Part shown: positions 37,766 through 46,471 of the stretch, in pieces
How positions within the stretch are numbered: position 1 is the first letter of the stretch
How the letters are laid out: each line of letters starts with the position of its first letter
Assembly (NCBI GenBank): GCA_014655195.1
Contig: BNBH01000005.1
Span: forward strand, 186,334-250,333
Reading direction: 5' to 3'
DNA length: 64,000 bases
Source of the DNA: Streptomyces cellulosae
Lineage (GTDB): Bacteria; Actinomycetota; Actinomycetes; Streptomycetales; Streptomycetaceae
The notes under the pieces: generated by a model
Seen by the model: only the letters and a program-made list of their open reading frames with translations
What the model was told of the DNA's origin: nothing
The model's database searches: none
Position numbers and translations under genes: made by a program

Positions 37766-38644
37766 ATGAGTCAGGCTCTTCAGGAACTCCTCGATCTGCT
37801 CGACCTCGAGCAGATCGAGGAGGACATCTTCCGCGGCCGGTCCCGTGCCTCCGCCGTCCCCCGTGTCTTCGGCGGGCAGGTGGCGGCGCAGGCCCTGGTC
37901 GCCGCGGGGCGCACCGTCCCCGCCGACCGGCCCCCGCACTCGCTGCACGCGTACTTCCTGCGCATCGGCGACCCGGGCGCGCCGATCGTCTACACCGTCG
38001 ACCGGATCCGCGACGGCCGGTCCTTCACCACCCGCCGGGTGGTGGCGGTCCAGCACGGCAAGCCGATCTTCCACCTCTCCGCGTCCTTCCAGACGCACGA
38101 GGAGGGCCTGGACCACCAGGCGCCGATGCCGGACTCCCCGGACCCGGAGACGCTCCCCACCTCGGAGGAGCGGCTGCGGGGCTATCCGCACCTGTCGTCG
38201 GAGGTGGTGCACCGCTACCTCGGCGCCCGCGCCGCCGTCGACCTGCGCTACGTCGACGATCCGCCGTACGGCCGTTTCGGCGAGCCGCGCGACCCGCACA
38301 GCCAGGTGTGGTTCCGCACCAACGGCAAGGTCGAGGGCGACGACCCGCTGCTGCACGTCGTGCTCGCCACGTACGTCTCCGACATGACGCTGCTGGACTC
38401 GATCCTGCTCGCCCACGGGCGCGGCGGCTGGGCCGTCGGCGACGTGGTCGGGGCGTCCCTGGACCACGCGATGTGGTTCCACCGCCCGTTCCGCGCGGAC
38501 GAGTGGCTGCTGTACGACCAGCAGTCGCCGTCGGCGCACGGCGGCCGGGGTCTCGGCCAGGGCCGCATCTACACCCAGGACGGGCGCCTCGCGGTGTCGG
38601 TCATCCAGGAGGGCGTGGTCCGCGTCCCGCGCGACGAGGACTGA
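37766..38644 (+). CDS. tesB: Acyl-CoA thioesterase II
   Basis: A 292-aa double-hotdog thioesterase that frees CoA from medium- and long-chain acyl-CoAs. Recognisable parts are FGGQVAAQALVAAGRTVP, SLHAYFLRIGDPGAPIVY, SFTTRRVVAVQHGKPIFHLSAS in pieces, and the C-terminal SLDHAMWFHRPFRADEWLLY with the catalytic Asp, then GRGLGQGRIYTQDGRLAVS. Normal length. No clear SD is visible; TATACA lies 11-16 bases before the ATG. Probably co-transcribed with the dehydrogenase. Confidence 0.92.
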   Translation: MSQALQELLDLLDLEQIEEDIFRGRSRASAVPRVFGGQVAAQALVAAGRTVPADRPPHSLHAYFLRIGDPGAPIVYTVDRIRDGRSFTTRRVVAVQHGKPIFHLSASFQTHEEGLDHQAPMPDSPDPETLPTSEERLRGYPHLSSEVVHRYLGARAAVDLRYVDDPPYGRFGEPRDPHSQVWFRTNGKVEGDDPLLHVVLATYVSDMTLLDSILLAHGRGGWAVGDVVGASLDHAMWFHRPFRADEWLLYDQQSPSAHGGRGLGQGRIYTQDGRLAVSVIQEGVVRVPRDED

Positions 38645-38664
38645 CGCCCGGGGGTGAGGCCGCG

Positions 38665-38698
38665 GCGCCTCTTCGGGCCGGCCGCGGCCCGGAGGCGC
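38665..38698. terminator. Hairpin between tesB and the phosphatase-like gene
   Basis: GCGCCT (38665-38670) pairs with AGGCGC (38693-38698), and the inner CGGGCC pairs with GGCCCG. It lies between convergent stops at 38644 and 38717. Confidence 0.6.
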
Positions 38699-38716
38699 GC
38701 CCGAGGGGCGTCCGCC

Positions 38717-39505
38717 TCAGCTCAGGCCGGCCTGATCCAGCAGGTACGCCGTCATCGGGTCGTAGTGGCGGGGGCTCGTCACATGGTCGTCCAGGGGGAC
38801 CGTCACCTGGACGGTGCCCTCGGCCTCGGCGAGGAACAGCGCGGGGTCGTTGCAGTCGGCGTACCCGACGGAGTCCACGCCGTACTGTCCCGCCGCGCCC
38901 GCCCAGCCGTGGTCGGCGACCACCAGGTCGGGCAGCGGTCTCCCCTCGCGCTCCAGCGCCGTGAGGATCGTCTTCATCGGCGAGCCCGAGTGGGTGTGCC
39001 ACAGCGTCGCCCCGTGCTCCAGCACCGCCACGTCCGCGAACTGCATGACGTAGCCCTCCTCCGTGGTCAGCCCGTCCGGGATCACCAGGATGTCGCAGCC
39101 CGCCGCCCGCAGTGCGGCGGCCGTCGCCCGGTGCACGTCCAGCAGGCCGCCCGGGTGGCCGGTCGCCAGCAGCACCCGCTGCCGTCCCTCCGCGGCCTTG
39201 CGCAGCCGCCCCGCCATCCGCTCCAGGCCGTCGACCGTCAGCTCGGGGTCGATGGTGTCCTGCCCGTACCGGTGCTCGGGGTCGTCGTTCACACCGACGC
39301 GCTCCGCCATCACCGCGAGCACGTCCTGCTCGTCGGTCCAGCGCTCGCCGAGCTCCAGGCCGAGCCAGTAGTGCCGGTCGCCGTTCGCCAGCTTCCGGTA
39401 GTGGGAGAGGTTGTTCTCGCGGGGCGTGGCGACCTCGCCCGCGATGCGGGTGGCGACCAGGTGTTCGACGAGTTCGGCGCGGCTGGGGGTCCCGGGTATC
39501 GGCAT
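38717..39505 (-). CDS. Phosphatase-like conserved protein
   Basis: A 262-aa soluble protein of a family often labelled 'phosphatase' in Streptomyces genomes. Visible features are RENNLSHYRKLANGDRHYWL near the start, ATGHPGGLLDVHRATAAAL, DGLTTEEGYVMQFADVAVLE and VADHGWAGAAGQYGVDSVGY. Several His/Asp residues (GHPGG, DVHR, DHGW) could bind metal or phosphate, but I cannot assign a catalytic mechanism. No signal peptide. It converges on tesB and is upstream of an array of intergenic repeats. Confidence 0.65.
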   Translation of the reverse strand: MPIPGTPSRAELVEHLVATRIAGEVATPRENNLSHYRKLANGDRHYWLGLELGERWTDEQDVLAVMAERVGVNDDPEHRYGQDTIDPELTVDGLERMAGRLRKAAEGRQRVLLATGHPGGLLDVHRATAAALRAAGCDILVIPDGLTTEEGYVMQFADVAVLEHGATLWHTHSGSPMKTILTALEREGRPLPDLVVADHGWAGAAGQYGVDSVGYADCNDPALFLAEAEGTVQVTVPLDDHVTSPRHYDPMTAYLLDQAGLS

Positions 39506-39623
39506 GCGTCCATTGTGAGGCAGGGAACAGGGGCCGTCCCTGGTGTATCGCGCGCTGGGACGTGCGTCACGTACTCAGGTGGATGCGTACGGCTACTTAT
39601 GGGGTGGGGCGGCCGGCGGGCGG
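39506..39623. other. Upstream region of the phosphatase-like gene
   Basis: These bases precede the start at 39505 and run into the repeat array at 39624. Together the gap to 39891 is 386 bp and holds no gene I can support. Confidence 0.5.
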
Positions 39624-39889
39624 CTGCGGGCCCGGTGGGGGCTGGTCGCGCAGTTCCCCGCGCCCCTTTGGGGGTGTTGGTGTCACGTGGCCTTCACGGT
39701 GGCCGTGGTGCCCGGTGTGTGGATCCGGCTGCGGGCCCGGTCGGGGGCTGGGCGCGCGGTTCCCCGCGCCCCTTTGGGGGTGTTGGTGTCACGTGGCCTT
39801 CACGGTGGCCGTGGTGCCCGGTGTGTGGATCCGGGTGCGGGCCCGGTGGGGGCCGGTCGCGCAGTTCCTCGCGCCCCTTTGGGGCGTTG
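39624..39889. repeat. About 2.5 tandem copies of a 105-bp intergenic repeat
   Basis: Units start at 39624, 39729 and 39835. Each contains CTGCGGGCCCGGTGGGGGCT or close to it, then CGCAGTTCCCCGCGCCCCTT. Between units lies a stretch with CACGTGGCCTTCACGGTGGC and GTGTGTGGATCCG. Copies 1 and 2 are nearly identical; the third is cut short by the stop of the PucR gene at 39892. Recent duplication is likely. Confidence 0.85.
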
Positions 39890-39891
39890 TG

Positions 39892-41370
39892 CTACCGCGT
39901 TCGCAGCGCGAACCACAGGTCCATGCGGACGTCCGGGTCGTCCAGGTCCGCGTTCAGGAGGGACGCGCAGCGGGCGATGCGCTGGCGGACCGTGTTGCGG
40001 TGGACGTTCAGGGCTACCGCCGTGCGGTCCCAGCTGCCGTGGAGGGAGAGCCAGGTGCGGAGTGTGTCGACCAGGGCCGGGGATTGCTCTATGGGGGCGA
40101 GGAGTGCGCGGGCGTGGGCGGCCGCCTCCGTTGGGGGGACCAGGTCCGTGAGGGGCGTCGGGCGGTCGCCGTGGCGGAGGAGCGGGGTGCGGGTGGCGCG
40201 GGCGCGGGCCAGGGCGCGGGCCGCCTGGGTGTCGGCGGCCGGCCAGTCCCGCGAGGCCGCCGCCGCGCTGACGCCGAGCGTCCAGCCCTGCACCCGCTCC
40301 ACCGTCCGCCCGTCGGGCACCAGCACCCGCACGACCTCGCCCGCCACGTCCACCAGCGACGAACCGAGGGCCGCGCCCAGCGCGGACGCGGCCACCGGGT
40401 CCGGCGCCACCCTCCCGTCCGGCCTGCCGTGCACCACCCGCCACCGGTCCCCGCCGAGCAGCGGCGCCACCTCCGCGGGCGCCGCGCCCAGCAGCAGCCG
40501 TACCAGCGCGGAGGAGCGGCCGGCGCCCGAGCCGCTGTGGCGTTCGCCGGTGAGCAGGGAGAGCAGCACGGCCGCGACGGACGCGATGGTGTGGTCGCCC
40601 GCGTCCCGCTGCGGGGCGGCCGTCCCGAGCACGAACCCCTCGCCGCTGCCCAGCGCGTGGGCGACCAGCCGCAGCCCTGCCACCGTGTCCGACGCGGAGG
40701 AGGGACGGGCGTCCGAGGGCTCCTGCCCCGACGGGCGTACGACCTCCGCGAGTTTCGCCAGCGCCGTCCGCACCTCCTCGCCCGGGTCCGGCCCCGCGGC
40801 CGCGATCCGCGTGCCCTCGGGGCCGTACAGCACCGCGCGGCCGCCCAGGCGGCGGGCGAGCTGCTGGAGGACGGAGGGGACCGGGTTGGGGCGGGCCGCG
40901 GCGGCGGCCAGGCTCTGCTGGGCCTCCGTGACCCTCCGCAGCTCGGCCGTGCGGGCCTGCGCCATCAGCTGCCACAGCGCCCGCGCCACCGCCGAGAACG
41001 TGGTCCGCGGCGGCACCTCCAGCAGCGGCAGCCCGTGCATCTCGCACGCCTCCACCAGCGCCCCGGGCACGGTGTCGTGCACCGGCGCGACGCCGAAGCC
41101 GAGCGCCGCCCCGCCCGCCGCGACGATCCGCGACACGTAGGCGTCGAAATAGCCCGCGCCGGCGCCGTCCGGGATGTGCACGCCCGCCGACAGCAGCAGC
41201 TCGCCGCCCAGCAGGTACGGATACGGGTCGGCCATCTCCGAGGTGTGCGCCCAGTGCAGGACGACGGCCGGGTCCGCGGGGCCCGCGATCCGGCGCAGGC
41301 CCAGGTCCGCGCGGGCCAGCAGCGCGTCCAGGGGCACGGGGGGTGTGGGCGGAACAGTGGGGTCCGGCAT
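39892..41370 (-). CDS. PucR-family transcriptional regulator
   Basis: A 492-aa regulator. The N-terminal PucR domain (about 5-125) has YPYLLGGELLLSAGVHIPDG and LGFGVAPVHDTVPGALVEAC; a GGDEF-like middle region follows; the C-terminal helix-turn-helix reads LRTWLSLHGSWDRTAVALNV followed by HRNTVRQRIARC, the hallmark of PucR/CdaR regulators. ATG 41370 has GGAGGA nine bases upstream; a longer frame starts upstream without support. It is divergent from the symporter gene at 41554, so it most likely controls the uptake and breakdown genes there in response to a nitrogen compound. Confidence 0.9.
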   Translation of the reverse strand: MPDPTVPPTPPVPLDALLARADLGLRRIAGPADPAVVLHWAHTSEMADPYPYLLGGELLLSAGVHIPDGAGAGYFDAYVSRIVAAGGAALGFGVAPVHDTVPGALVEACEMHGLPLLEVPPRTTFSAVARALWQLMAQARTAELRRVTEAQQSLAAAAARPNPVPSVLQQLARRLGGRAVLYGPEGTRIAAAGPDPGEEVRTALAKLAEVVRPSGQEPSDARPSSASDTVAGLRLVAHALGSGEGFVLGTAAPQRDAGDHTIASVAAVLLSLLTGERHSGSGAGRSSALVRLLLGAAPAEVAPLLGGDRWRVVHGRPDGRVAPDPVAASALGAALGSSLVDVAGEVVRVLVPDGRTVERVQGWTLGVSAAAASRDWPAADTQAARALARARATRTPLLRHGDRPTPLTDLVPPTEAAAHARALLAPIEQSPALVDTLRTWLSLHGSWDRTAVALNVHRNTVRQRIARCASLLNADLDDPDVRMDLWFALRTR

Positions 41371-41553
41371 GGTGGACGTTTCCTCCATCCCAGGCTGCCG
41401 ATCTGGATGAAACGTACACTTCGCAGTCGCTTTTCGGCCACCTAAGGTCGGGTCACCGGCAACCCGCGGGTACGGGCGGATGTCCCCGCGCGGCGCCGGT
41501 GAGCGACCCGTCTGCACGACACGCCACCGACAGTGCGCGAAGGAGGCCCCCGC

Positions 41554-43032
41554 ATGGCCGTGGACTACCTGGTCATCGTCGTCTATCTGGCCGGCATGCT
41601 GGCCATGGGCTGGTGGGGCATGCGCCGCGCCAAGTCCAAGAGCGAGTTCCTGGTGGCGGGCCGCCGCCTGGGCCCCGCCATGTACTCCGGCACCATGGCC
41701 GCCATCGTCCTCGGCGGCGCGTCCACCATCGGCGGCGTGGGCCTCGGCTACCAGTACGGACTGTCCGGCGCGTGGATGGTGTTCACCATCGGCCTCGGCC
41801 TGCTCGCCCTGTCCGTCTTCTTCTCCGCCCGCATCGCCCGGCTGAAGGTCTACACCGTCTCCGAGATGCTCGACCTGCGCTACGGCGGCCGGGCCGGCGT
41901 CATCTCCGGCCTCGTCATGTGGGCGTACACCCTCATGCTCGCGGTGACCTCGACGATCGCCTACGCCACGATCTTCGACGTCCTCTTCGACATGAACCGC
42001 ACCCTCGCCATCGTCCTCGGCGGCTCGATCGTCGTCGCGTACTCCACGCTCGGCGGCATGTGGTCGATCACGCTCACCGACATGGTGCAGTTCGTCGTGA
42101 AGACGATCGGCGTGCTGCTCCTGCTGCTGCCCATCGCCGTGGTCAAGGCGGGCGGGTTCGCCGAGATGAAGGCGAAGCTGCCGACCGAGTACTTCGACCC
42201 GCTGGGCATCGGCGGCGAGACGATCTTCACCTACGTGCTGATCTACACCTTCGGCATGCTCATCGGGCAGGACATCTGGCAGCGCGTGTTCACCGCCCGC
42301 AGCGACCGCACGGCCCGCTGGGGCGGCACCGTCGCCGGCACCTACTGCCTCGCCTACGCCGTCGCCGGCGCGGTCATCGGCACGGCTGCCAAGGTGCTCT
42401 ACCCGAACCTGGCCAGCGCCGACGACGCGTTCGCCACCATCGTCAAGGACGAGCTGCCCGTCGGCGTGCGCGGCCTGGTGCTGGCCGCCGCCCTCGCCGC
42501 CGTGATGTCGACGTCCTCAGGCGCGCTGATCGCCTGCGCCACCGTCGCCAACAACGACATCTGGTCCCGGCTGCGCGGCATCGTCCGCCCGGAGGGCGAG
42601 CAGCAGGACGAGGTCAAGGGCAACCGCGCCTTCATCCTGCTGATGGGCCTCGCCGTGATCGCCACCGCCATCGCCCTCAACGACGTCGTCCAGGCGCTGA
42701 CCGTCGCGTACAACCTGCTGGTCGGCGGACTGCTGGTGCCCATCCTCGGCGGGCTGCTGTGGAAGCGCGGCACCGCGCAGGGCGCCCTCGCGTCCGTCGC
42801 CGTCGGCGGCCTCGCCGTGATCGGCCTGATGGCCACGTACGGCATCCTCGCCAACGAGCCCGTCTACTACGGCCTCCTCGCCTCCCTCGCGGCCTACGTC
42901 GTCGTCTCCCTCGCCACCCGCCCGACCGACGCGGCCGTCCTCGCCGCCTGGCGCGAGCGCCTCGCCGGACGCGGCGCCGAGCCGGAGAACGCGTCCGAAA
43001 CCGTGTCCGAACAGGTCCCGGCCGCCCAGTAG
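41554..43032 (+). CDS. Sodium:solute symporter (SSF family)
   Basis: A 492-aa transporter of the SSS/SSF family with about 13 membrane helices, from YLVIVVYLAGMLAMGWWGM to GLLASLAAYVVVSLA. Family traits include SKSEFLVAGRRLGPAMYSGT, YTVSEMLDLRYG and the region AAALAAVMSTSSGALIACAT, where Ser/Thr residues coordinate Na+. AAGGAGG lies eight bases before ATG 41554. The next gene is a ureohydrolase 55 bp downstream, so the likely cargo is a guanidino or related nitrogen compound rather than proline; this is inferred from context. Confidence 0.88.
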   Translation: MAVDYLVIVVYLAGMLAMGWWGMRRAKSKSEFLVAGRRLGPAMYSGTMAAIVLGGASTIGGVGLGYQYGLSGAWMVFTIGLGLLALSVFFSARIARLKVYTVSEMLDLRYGGRAGVISGLVMWAYTLMLAVTSTIAYATIFDVLFDMNRTLAIVLGGSIVVAYSTLGGMWSITLTDMVQFVVKTIGVLLLLLPIAVVKAGGFAEMKAKLPTEYFDPLGIGGETIFTYVLIYTFGMLIGQDIWQRVFTARSDRTARWGGTVAGTYCLAYAVAGAVIGTAAKVLYPNLASADDAFATIVKDELPVGVRGLVLAAALAAVMSTSSGALIACATVANNDIWSRLRGIVRPEGEQQDEVKGNRAFILLMGLAVIATAIALNDVVQALTVAYNLLVGGLLVPILGGLLWKRGTAQGALASVAVGGLAVIGLMATYGILANEPVYYGLLASLAAYVVVSLATRPTDAAVLAAWRERLAGRGAEPENASETVSEQVPAAQ

Positions 43033-43087
43033 CATCGTGGGCAGTCAGCACATACGCGACGAAGCGTAGGAAAGAGAGCAGTCCTCC

Positions 43088-44056
43088 ATGAGCAGCAACG
43101 AGACGCCCCGCGGCCCCGTCGACTCCTCCCGCGTCCCGCGGTACGCCGGCCCCGCGACCTTCGCCCGGCTGCCCCGGCTCGACGAGGTCGGCCGCGCCGA
43201 CGTCGCCGTCGTGGGCGTGCCGTTCGACTCGGGCGTCTCGTACCGGCCGGGCGCCCGCTTCGGCGGCAACGCCATCCGTGAGGCGTCCCGGCTGCTGCGC
43301 CCCTACAACCCCGCGCAGGACGCCTCCCCGTTCGCCCTCGCGCAGGTTGCGGACGGCGGCGACATCGCCGTCAACCCGTTCAACATCAACGAGGCAGTCG
43401 AGACCATAGAGGCCGCCGCCGACGACCTCCTCGGCACCGGCGCCCGACTGATGACCCTGGGCGGCGACCACACCATCGCCCTGCCGCTGCTGCGGTCGGT
43501 AGCCAAGAAGCACGGCCCGGTCGCGCTGCTGCACTTCGACGCGCACCTCGACACCTGGGACACGTACTTCGGCGCCGAGTACACCCACGGCACGCCGTTC
43601 CGCCGGGCCGTCGAGGAGGGCATCCTCGACACCGAGGCGCTCTCCCACGTCGGCACCCGCGGCCCGCTCTACGGCAAGCAGGACCTCACCGACGACGAGA
43701 AGATGGGCTTCGGCATCGTCACCTCCGCGGACGTCTACCGCCGCGGCGCCGACGAGGTCGCCGACCAGCTCCGGCAGCGCATCGGCGACCGCCCGCTGTA
43801 CATCTCCATCGACATCGACTGCCTCGACCCGGCGCACGCCCCCGGCACCGGCACGCCCGAGGCGGGCGGCATGACCTCCCGCGAGCTGCTGGAGATCCTG
43901 CGCGGCCTCGCCTCCTGCAACCTGGTCTCGGCCGACGTCGTCGAGGTGGCGCCCGCGTACGACCACGCCGAGATCACCTCGGTCGCCGCGTCGCACACGG
44001 CGTACGAACTGACCACGATCATGTCCCGTCAGATTGCGGAGGCCCGCACCAAGTGA
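43088..44056 (+). CDS. Ureohydrolase (agmatinase/guanidinobutyrase-like)
   Basis: A 322-aa Mn-dependent enzyme releasing urea from a guanidino compound. All six metal ligands are present: H128 in GGDHT, D151/H153/D155 in DAHLDTWD, and D242/D244 in [19 protein letters not shown]. The N-terminal [17 protein letters not shown] resembles guanidinobutyrase-type proteins as well as agmatinases. Its partners differ from a polyamine pathway: a PucR regulator, a symporter and, overlapping by GTGA, a ThDP decarboxylase. That favours 4-guanidinobutyrate or a similar acid as substrate. Confidence 0.85.
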   Translation: MSSNETPRGPVDSSRVPRYAGPATFARLPRLDEVGRADVAVVGVPFDSGVSYRPGARFGGNAIREASRLLRPYNPAQDASPFALAQVADGGDIAVNPFNINEAVETIEAAADDLLGTGARLMTLGGDHTIALPLLRSVAKKHGPVALLHFDAHLDTWDTYFGAEYTHGTPFRRAVEEGILDTEALSHVGTRGPLYGKQDLTDDEKMGFGIVTSADVYRRGADEVADQLRQRIGDRPLYISIDIDCLDPAHAPGTGTPEAGGMTSRELLEILRGLASCNLVSADVVEVAPAYDHAEITSVAASHTAYELTTIMSRQIAEARTK

Positions 44057-45738
44057 CGCACGACCACGACCTGGAGCTCCGCCCGACCGCCGCGCAGACG
44101 GAGGCGGCCCTGAACCCCCCGCCCGGCCGCAACGGCGGAGACCTGGTCGTGGAGACCCTGGCTGGGCTCGGCGCGACCACCGTCTTCGGCCTGCCCGGCC
44201 AGCACGCGCTCGGCATGTTCGACGCGCTGCGCCGCTCCGACCTGCGCTACATCGGCCTGCGCGTGGAGAACAACGCGGGCTTCGCGGCCGACGCGTACGG
44301 CCGCATCACCGGCGAGGCCGCCCCGCTGCTGCTGTCCACCGGCCCCGGCGCGCTCACCTCGCTGGCCGCGCTCCAGGAGGCGGCGGCCGCCTCTGCCCCC
44401 GTACTGGCCATCAGCAGCCAGGTGCCGACGGCTGGCCTCGGCGGCGGACGCCACGGCTATCTGCACGAACTCCCCGACCAGTCCGCCTCGTTCCGGGGCG
44501 TCGTCAAGTCCGTGCACACGGTCCGTACGGCCTCCCAGATCCCGTCCGCGATCGCGGCGGCCTGGAAGTCGGCGCTCACCGTCCCGCACGGGCCCGTGTG
44601 GGTGGAGATCCCGCAGGACGTGCTGCTCGCCGAGACGGTCCTGCCGGTGGTGACGGCGATGGACGCCACCCCGGACGAGCTGCCCCCGCGTCCCGAACTC
44701 ACCGCGCTGGCCGCGCACCTGCTGTCCGGCGCGGAACGCCCCGCGATCATCGCGGGCGGCGGAGTGGTCCGCTCGGACGCCTCCGGGAAACTGCGGCAGC
44801 TCGCCGAGCGCATCCAGGCGCCCGTGGTGACCACCCCGGGCGGCAAGGGCGCCTTCCCGTGGACCCATCCGCTGTCCCTCCAGTCCTGGATCGAGGACCG
44901 TCACACCACCGACTTCCTGGAGGACGCGGACGTCCTGCTCGTCGTCGGCTCCGGACTCGGCGAACTCTCCTCGAACTACCACACGTTCAAGCCGCGCGGC
45001 CGGGTGATCCAGGTCGAGGCAGACCTCGGCAAGCTGGAGTCCAACCACCCCGGCATCGGCATCCACGCCGACGCCCGCCTCGCCCTCCAGGCGCTCCTGG
45101 AGACGGTCGAGGAGCGTGAGGACGACACCGCCCCGGCGCGGGTGCGGGACCTGCTGGAACGGGTGCGGGCCCGCATCGACGGGCAGGACCTGGCGCTGGA
45201 GCAGCAGGTGCTGACGGCCGTGCGGCGCGCCCTGCCGACCGGGTCGCCGTCCTTCTGGGACATGACGATCCTCGCCTACTGGGCGTGGTCCGCGTTCGAC
45301 GCGATGGGCCCCAACCATCTGCACTCGGCGCAGGGCGCCGGCGGCCTCGGTTACGGCTTCCCCGCCGCCCTCGGCGCGGCGGTCGCCGACCCCACCCGCC
45401 CGGTCCTCGCGGTCTCCGGCGACGGCGGAGCGCTGTACTCGATCGCCGAGCTGGCCACGGCCCGCCAGTACGACCTGGACGTCACCTGGCTGATCGTCGA
45501 CGACGGCGGCTACGGCATCCTGCGCGAGTACATGACGGACGCCTTCGGCGAGCCCACGGCGACCGAGCTGACCCGCCCGGACTACGTGTCCCTGGCCGAG
45601 TCCTTCGGCGTCCCGGGCGTCCGCACCACCCCGGAAACCCTGGAGGAGGACCTCACGAAGTCCCTCTCCACCCCTGGCCCCTCGGTGGTCGTGCTCCCGG
45701 CGGTCCTGAGGATGTTCGCGCCTACGCACCTGGGCTGA
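44053..45738 (+). CDS. ThDP-dependent enzyme, candidate 2-ketoarginine decarboxylase
   Basis: A 561-aa enzyme of the acetolactate synthase/decarboxylase fold. Pyr domain: [20 protein letters not shown] with the cofactor-activating E72 in [15 protein letters not shown]. The central domain follows. PP domain: [15 protein letters not shown], whose usual ending NN is DD here (VDDGGYGIL). [14 protein letters not shown] resembles a segment I recall from AruI-type 5-guanidino-2-oxopentanoate decarboxylases. GTG 44053 overlaps the ureohydrolase stop. Decarboxylation of 2-ketoarginine followed by oxidation would give 4-guanidinobutyrate, the ureohydrolase substrate. Acetolactate synthesis is less likely: no small subunit gene is near. 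Confidence 0.75.
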   Translation: MTHDHDLELRPTAAQTEAALNPPPGRNGGDLVVETLAGLGATTVFGLPGQHALGMFDALRRSDLRYIGLRVENNAGFAADAYGRITGEAAPLLLSTGPGALTSLAALQEAAAASAPVLAISSQVPTAGLGGGRHGYLHELPDQSASFRGVVKSVHTVRTASQIPSAIAAAWKSALTVPHGPVWVEIPQDVLLAETVLPVVTAMDATPDELPPRPELTALAAHLLSGAERPAIIAGGGVVRSDASGKLRQLAERIQAPVVTTPGGKGAFPWTHPLSLQSWIEDRHTTDFLEDADVLLVVGSGLGELSSNYHTFKPRGRVIQVEADLGKLESNHPGIGIHADARLALQALLETVEEREDDTAPARVRDLLERVRARIDGQDLALEQQVLTAVRRALPTGSPSFWDMTILAYWAWSAFDAMGPNHLHSAQGAGGLGYGFPAALGAAVADPTRPVLAVSGDGGALYSIAELATARQYDLDVTWLIVDDGGYGILREYMTDAFGEPTATELTRPDYVSLAESFGVPGVRTTPETLEEDLTKSLSTPGPSVVVLPAVLRMFAPTHLG

Positions 45739-45773
45739 GGGCCGCCGTGCCGGGTGGGCCGTAGGCTGCCCGG

Positions 45774-46172
45774 ATGCTGAGGATCGGAATCCCTGTCGTC
45801 GGTGTCACGGACATCCCCCGCGCGGTGGCGTTCTGGACGCAGGCTTTGCCCCTCGTGGTCGCAGAGGAATGGTCGAGCGAGACGTGGCGGACGCTCGAGT
45901 ACGCCGACGGCTCCGGCCAGGCTCTCGGTCTGCTGCGCAGCGCGTCGCCCGCCGAGCCGTACCCACGTCTGCACCTGGACCTCTTCACCGATTCGGCGGA
46001 GGAACAGCGGGCCGAGGTCCAACGGCTGGTCGGTCTCGGTGCGCGGTCCGTCGACCGGGACCTCTACCCGCCCGACCCCGACTTCGCCGTGCTCGCCGAC
46101 CCGGACGACAACATCTTCTGCGTCGTCGACCTGAGCCGCGGACCCGGGGGCGGCGACCGGCTCGGCCCCTGA
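45774..46172 (+). CDS. VOC/glyoxalase-superfamily protein
   Basis: A 132-aa small metalloenzyme-type fold with two beta-alpha-beta-beta-beta halves: GIPVVGVTDIPRAVAFWTQAL and LHLDLFTDSAEEQRAEVQRL, ending PDFAVLADPDDNIFCVVDLS. Candidate metal ligands include His67 in LHLDL. Such proteins range from glyoxalases to drug-binding resistance proteins, and the substrate cannot be told. It stands 35 bp after the ThDP gene on the same strand and may be co-transcribed, but a link is not shown. Confidence 0.8.
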   Translation: MLRIGIPVVGVTDIPRAVAFWTQALPLVVAEEWSSETWRTLEYADGSGQALGLLRSASPAEPYPRLHLDLFTDSAEEQRAEVQRLVGLGARSVDRDLYPPDPDFAVLADPDDNIFCVVDLSRGPGGGDRLGP

Positions 46173-46249
46173 GCGCCCCTGAGAGATCGCCCGCAGCCGC
46201 CCGCGCCCCGCGCGGTCGCCGAGGCGGGCGAGCGCGCCTTCTGGGGCGA

Positions 46250-46471
46250 TCAAGCCGGGAAGCTCCCGTCCTTGACCGCGGTCACGAACGGCGTCCAGCC
46301 GGCCGACCGGAAGATTACCGCCGGCCCCTCGGGGGCCTTGGAGTCGCGAACGGGGACACCCGCGGGGTGGTCGTCCAAGACCTCCAGACAGCTGCCGCCC
46401 TGGTCGTTGCTGTAGGAGGACTTCCGCCAGCCCTTCAGTGCCGCAGCGTTCGGTATCGCTCGGTCAGCCAT
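46250..46471 (-). CDS. DUF397 protein
   Basis: A 73-aa DUF397 protein with the usual pattern: LKGWRKSSYSNDQGGSCLEV, VPVRDSKAPEGPAVIFRSAG and WTPFVTAVKDG. These small proteins are nearly always next to an XRE/DUF5753 regulator, here overlapping it by 8 bp. In several streptomycete pairs the small protein opposes or tunes its regulator and affects development or antibiotics. The partner assignment is by family; the role here is inferred. Confidence 0.92.
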   Translation of the reverse strand: MADRAIPNAAALKGWRKSSYSNDQGGSCLEVLDDHPAGVPVRDSKAPEGPAVIFRSAGWTPFVTAVKDGSFPA

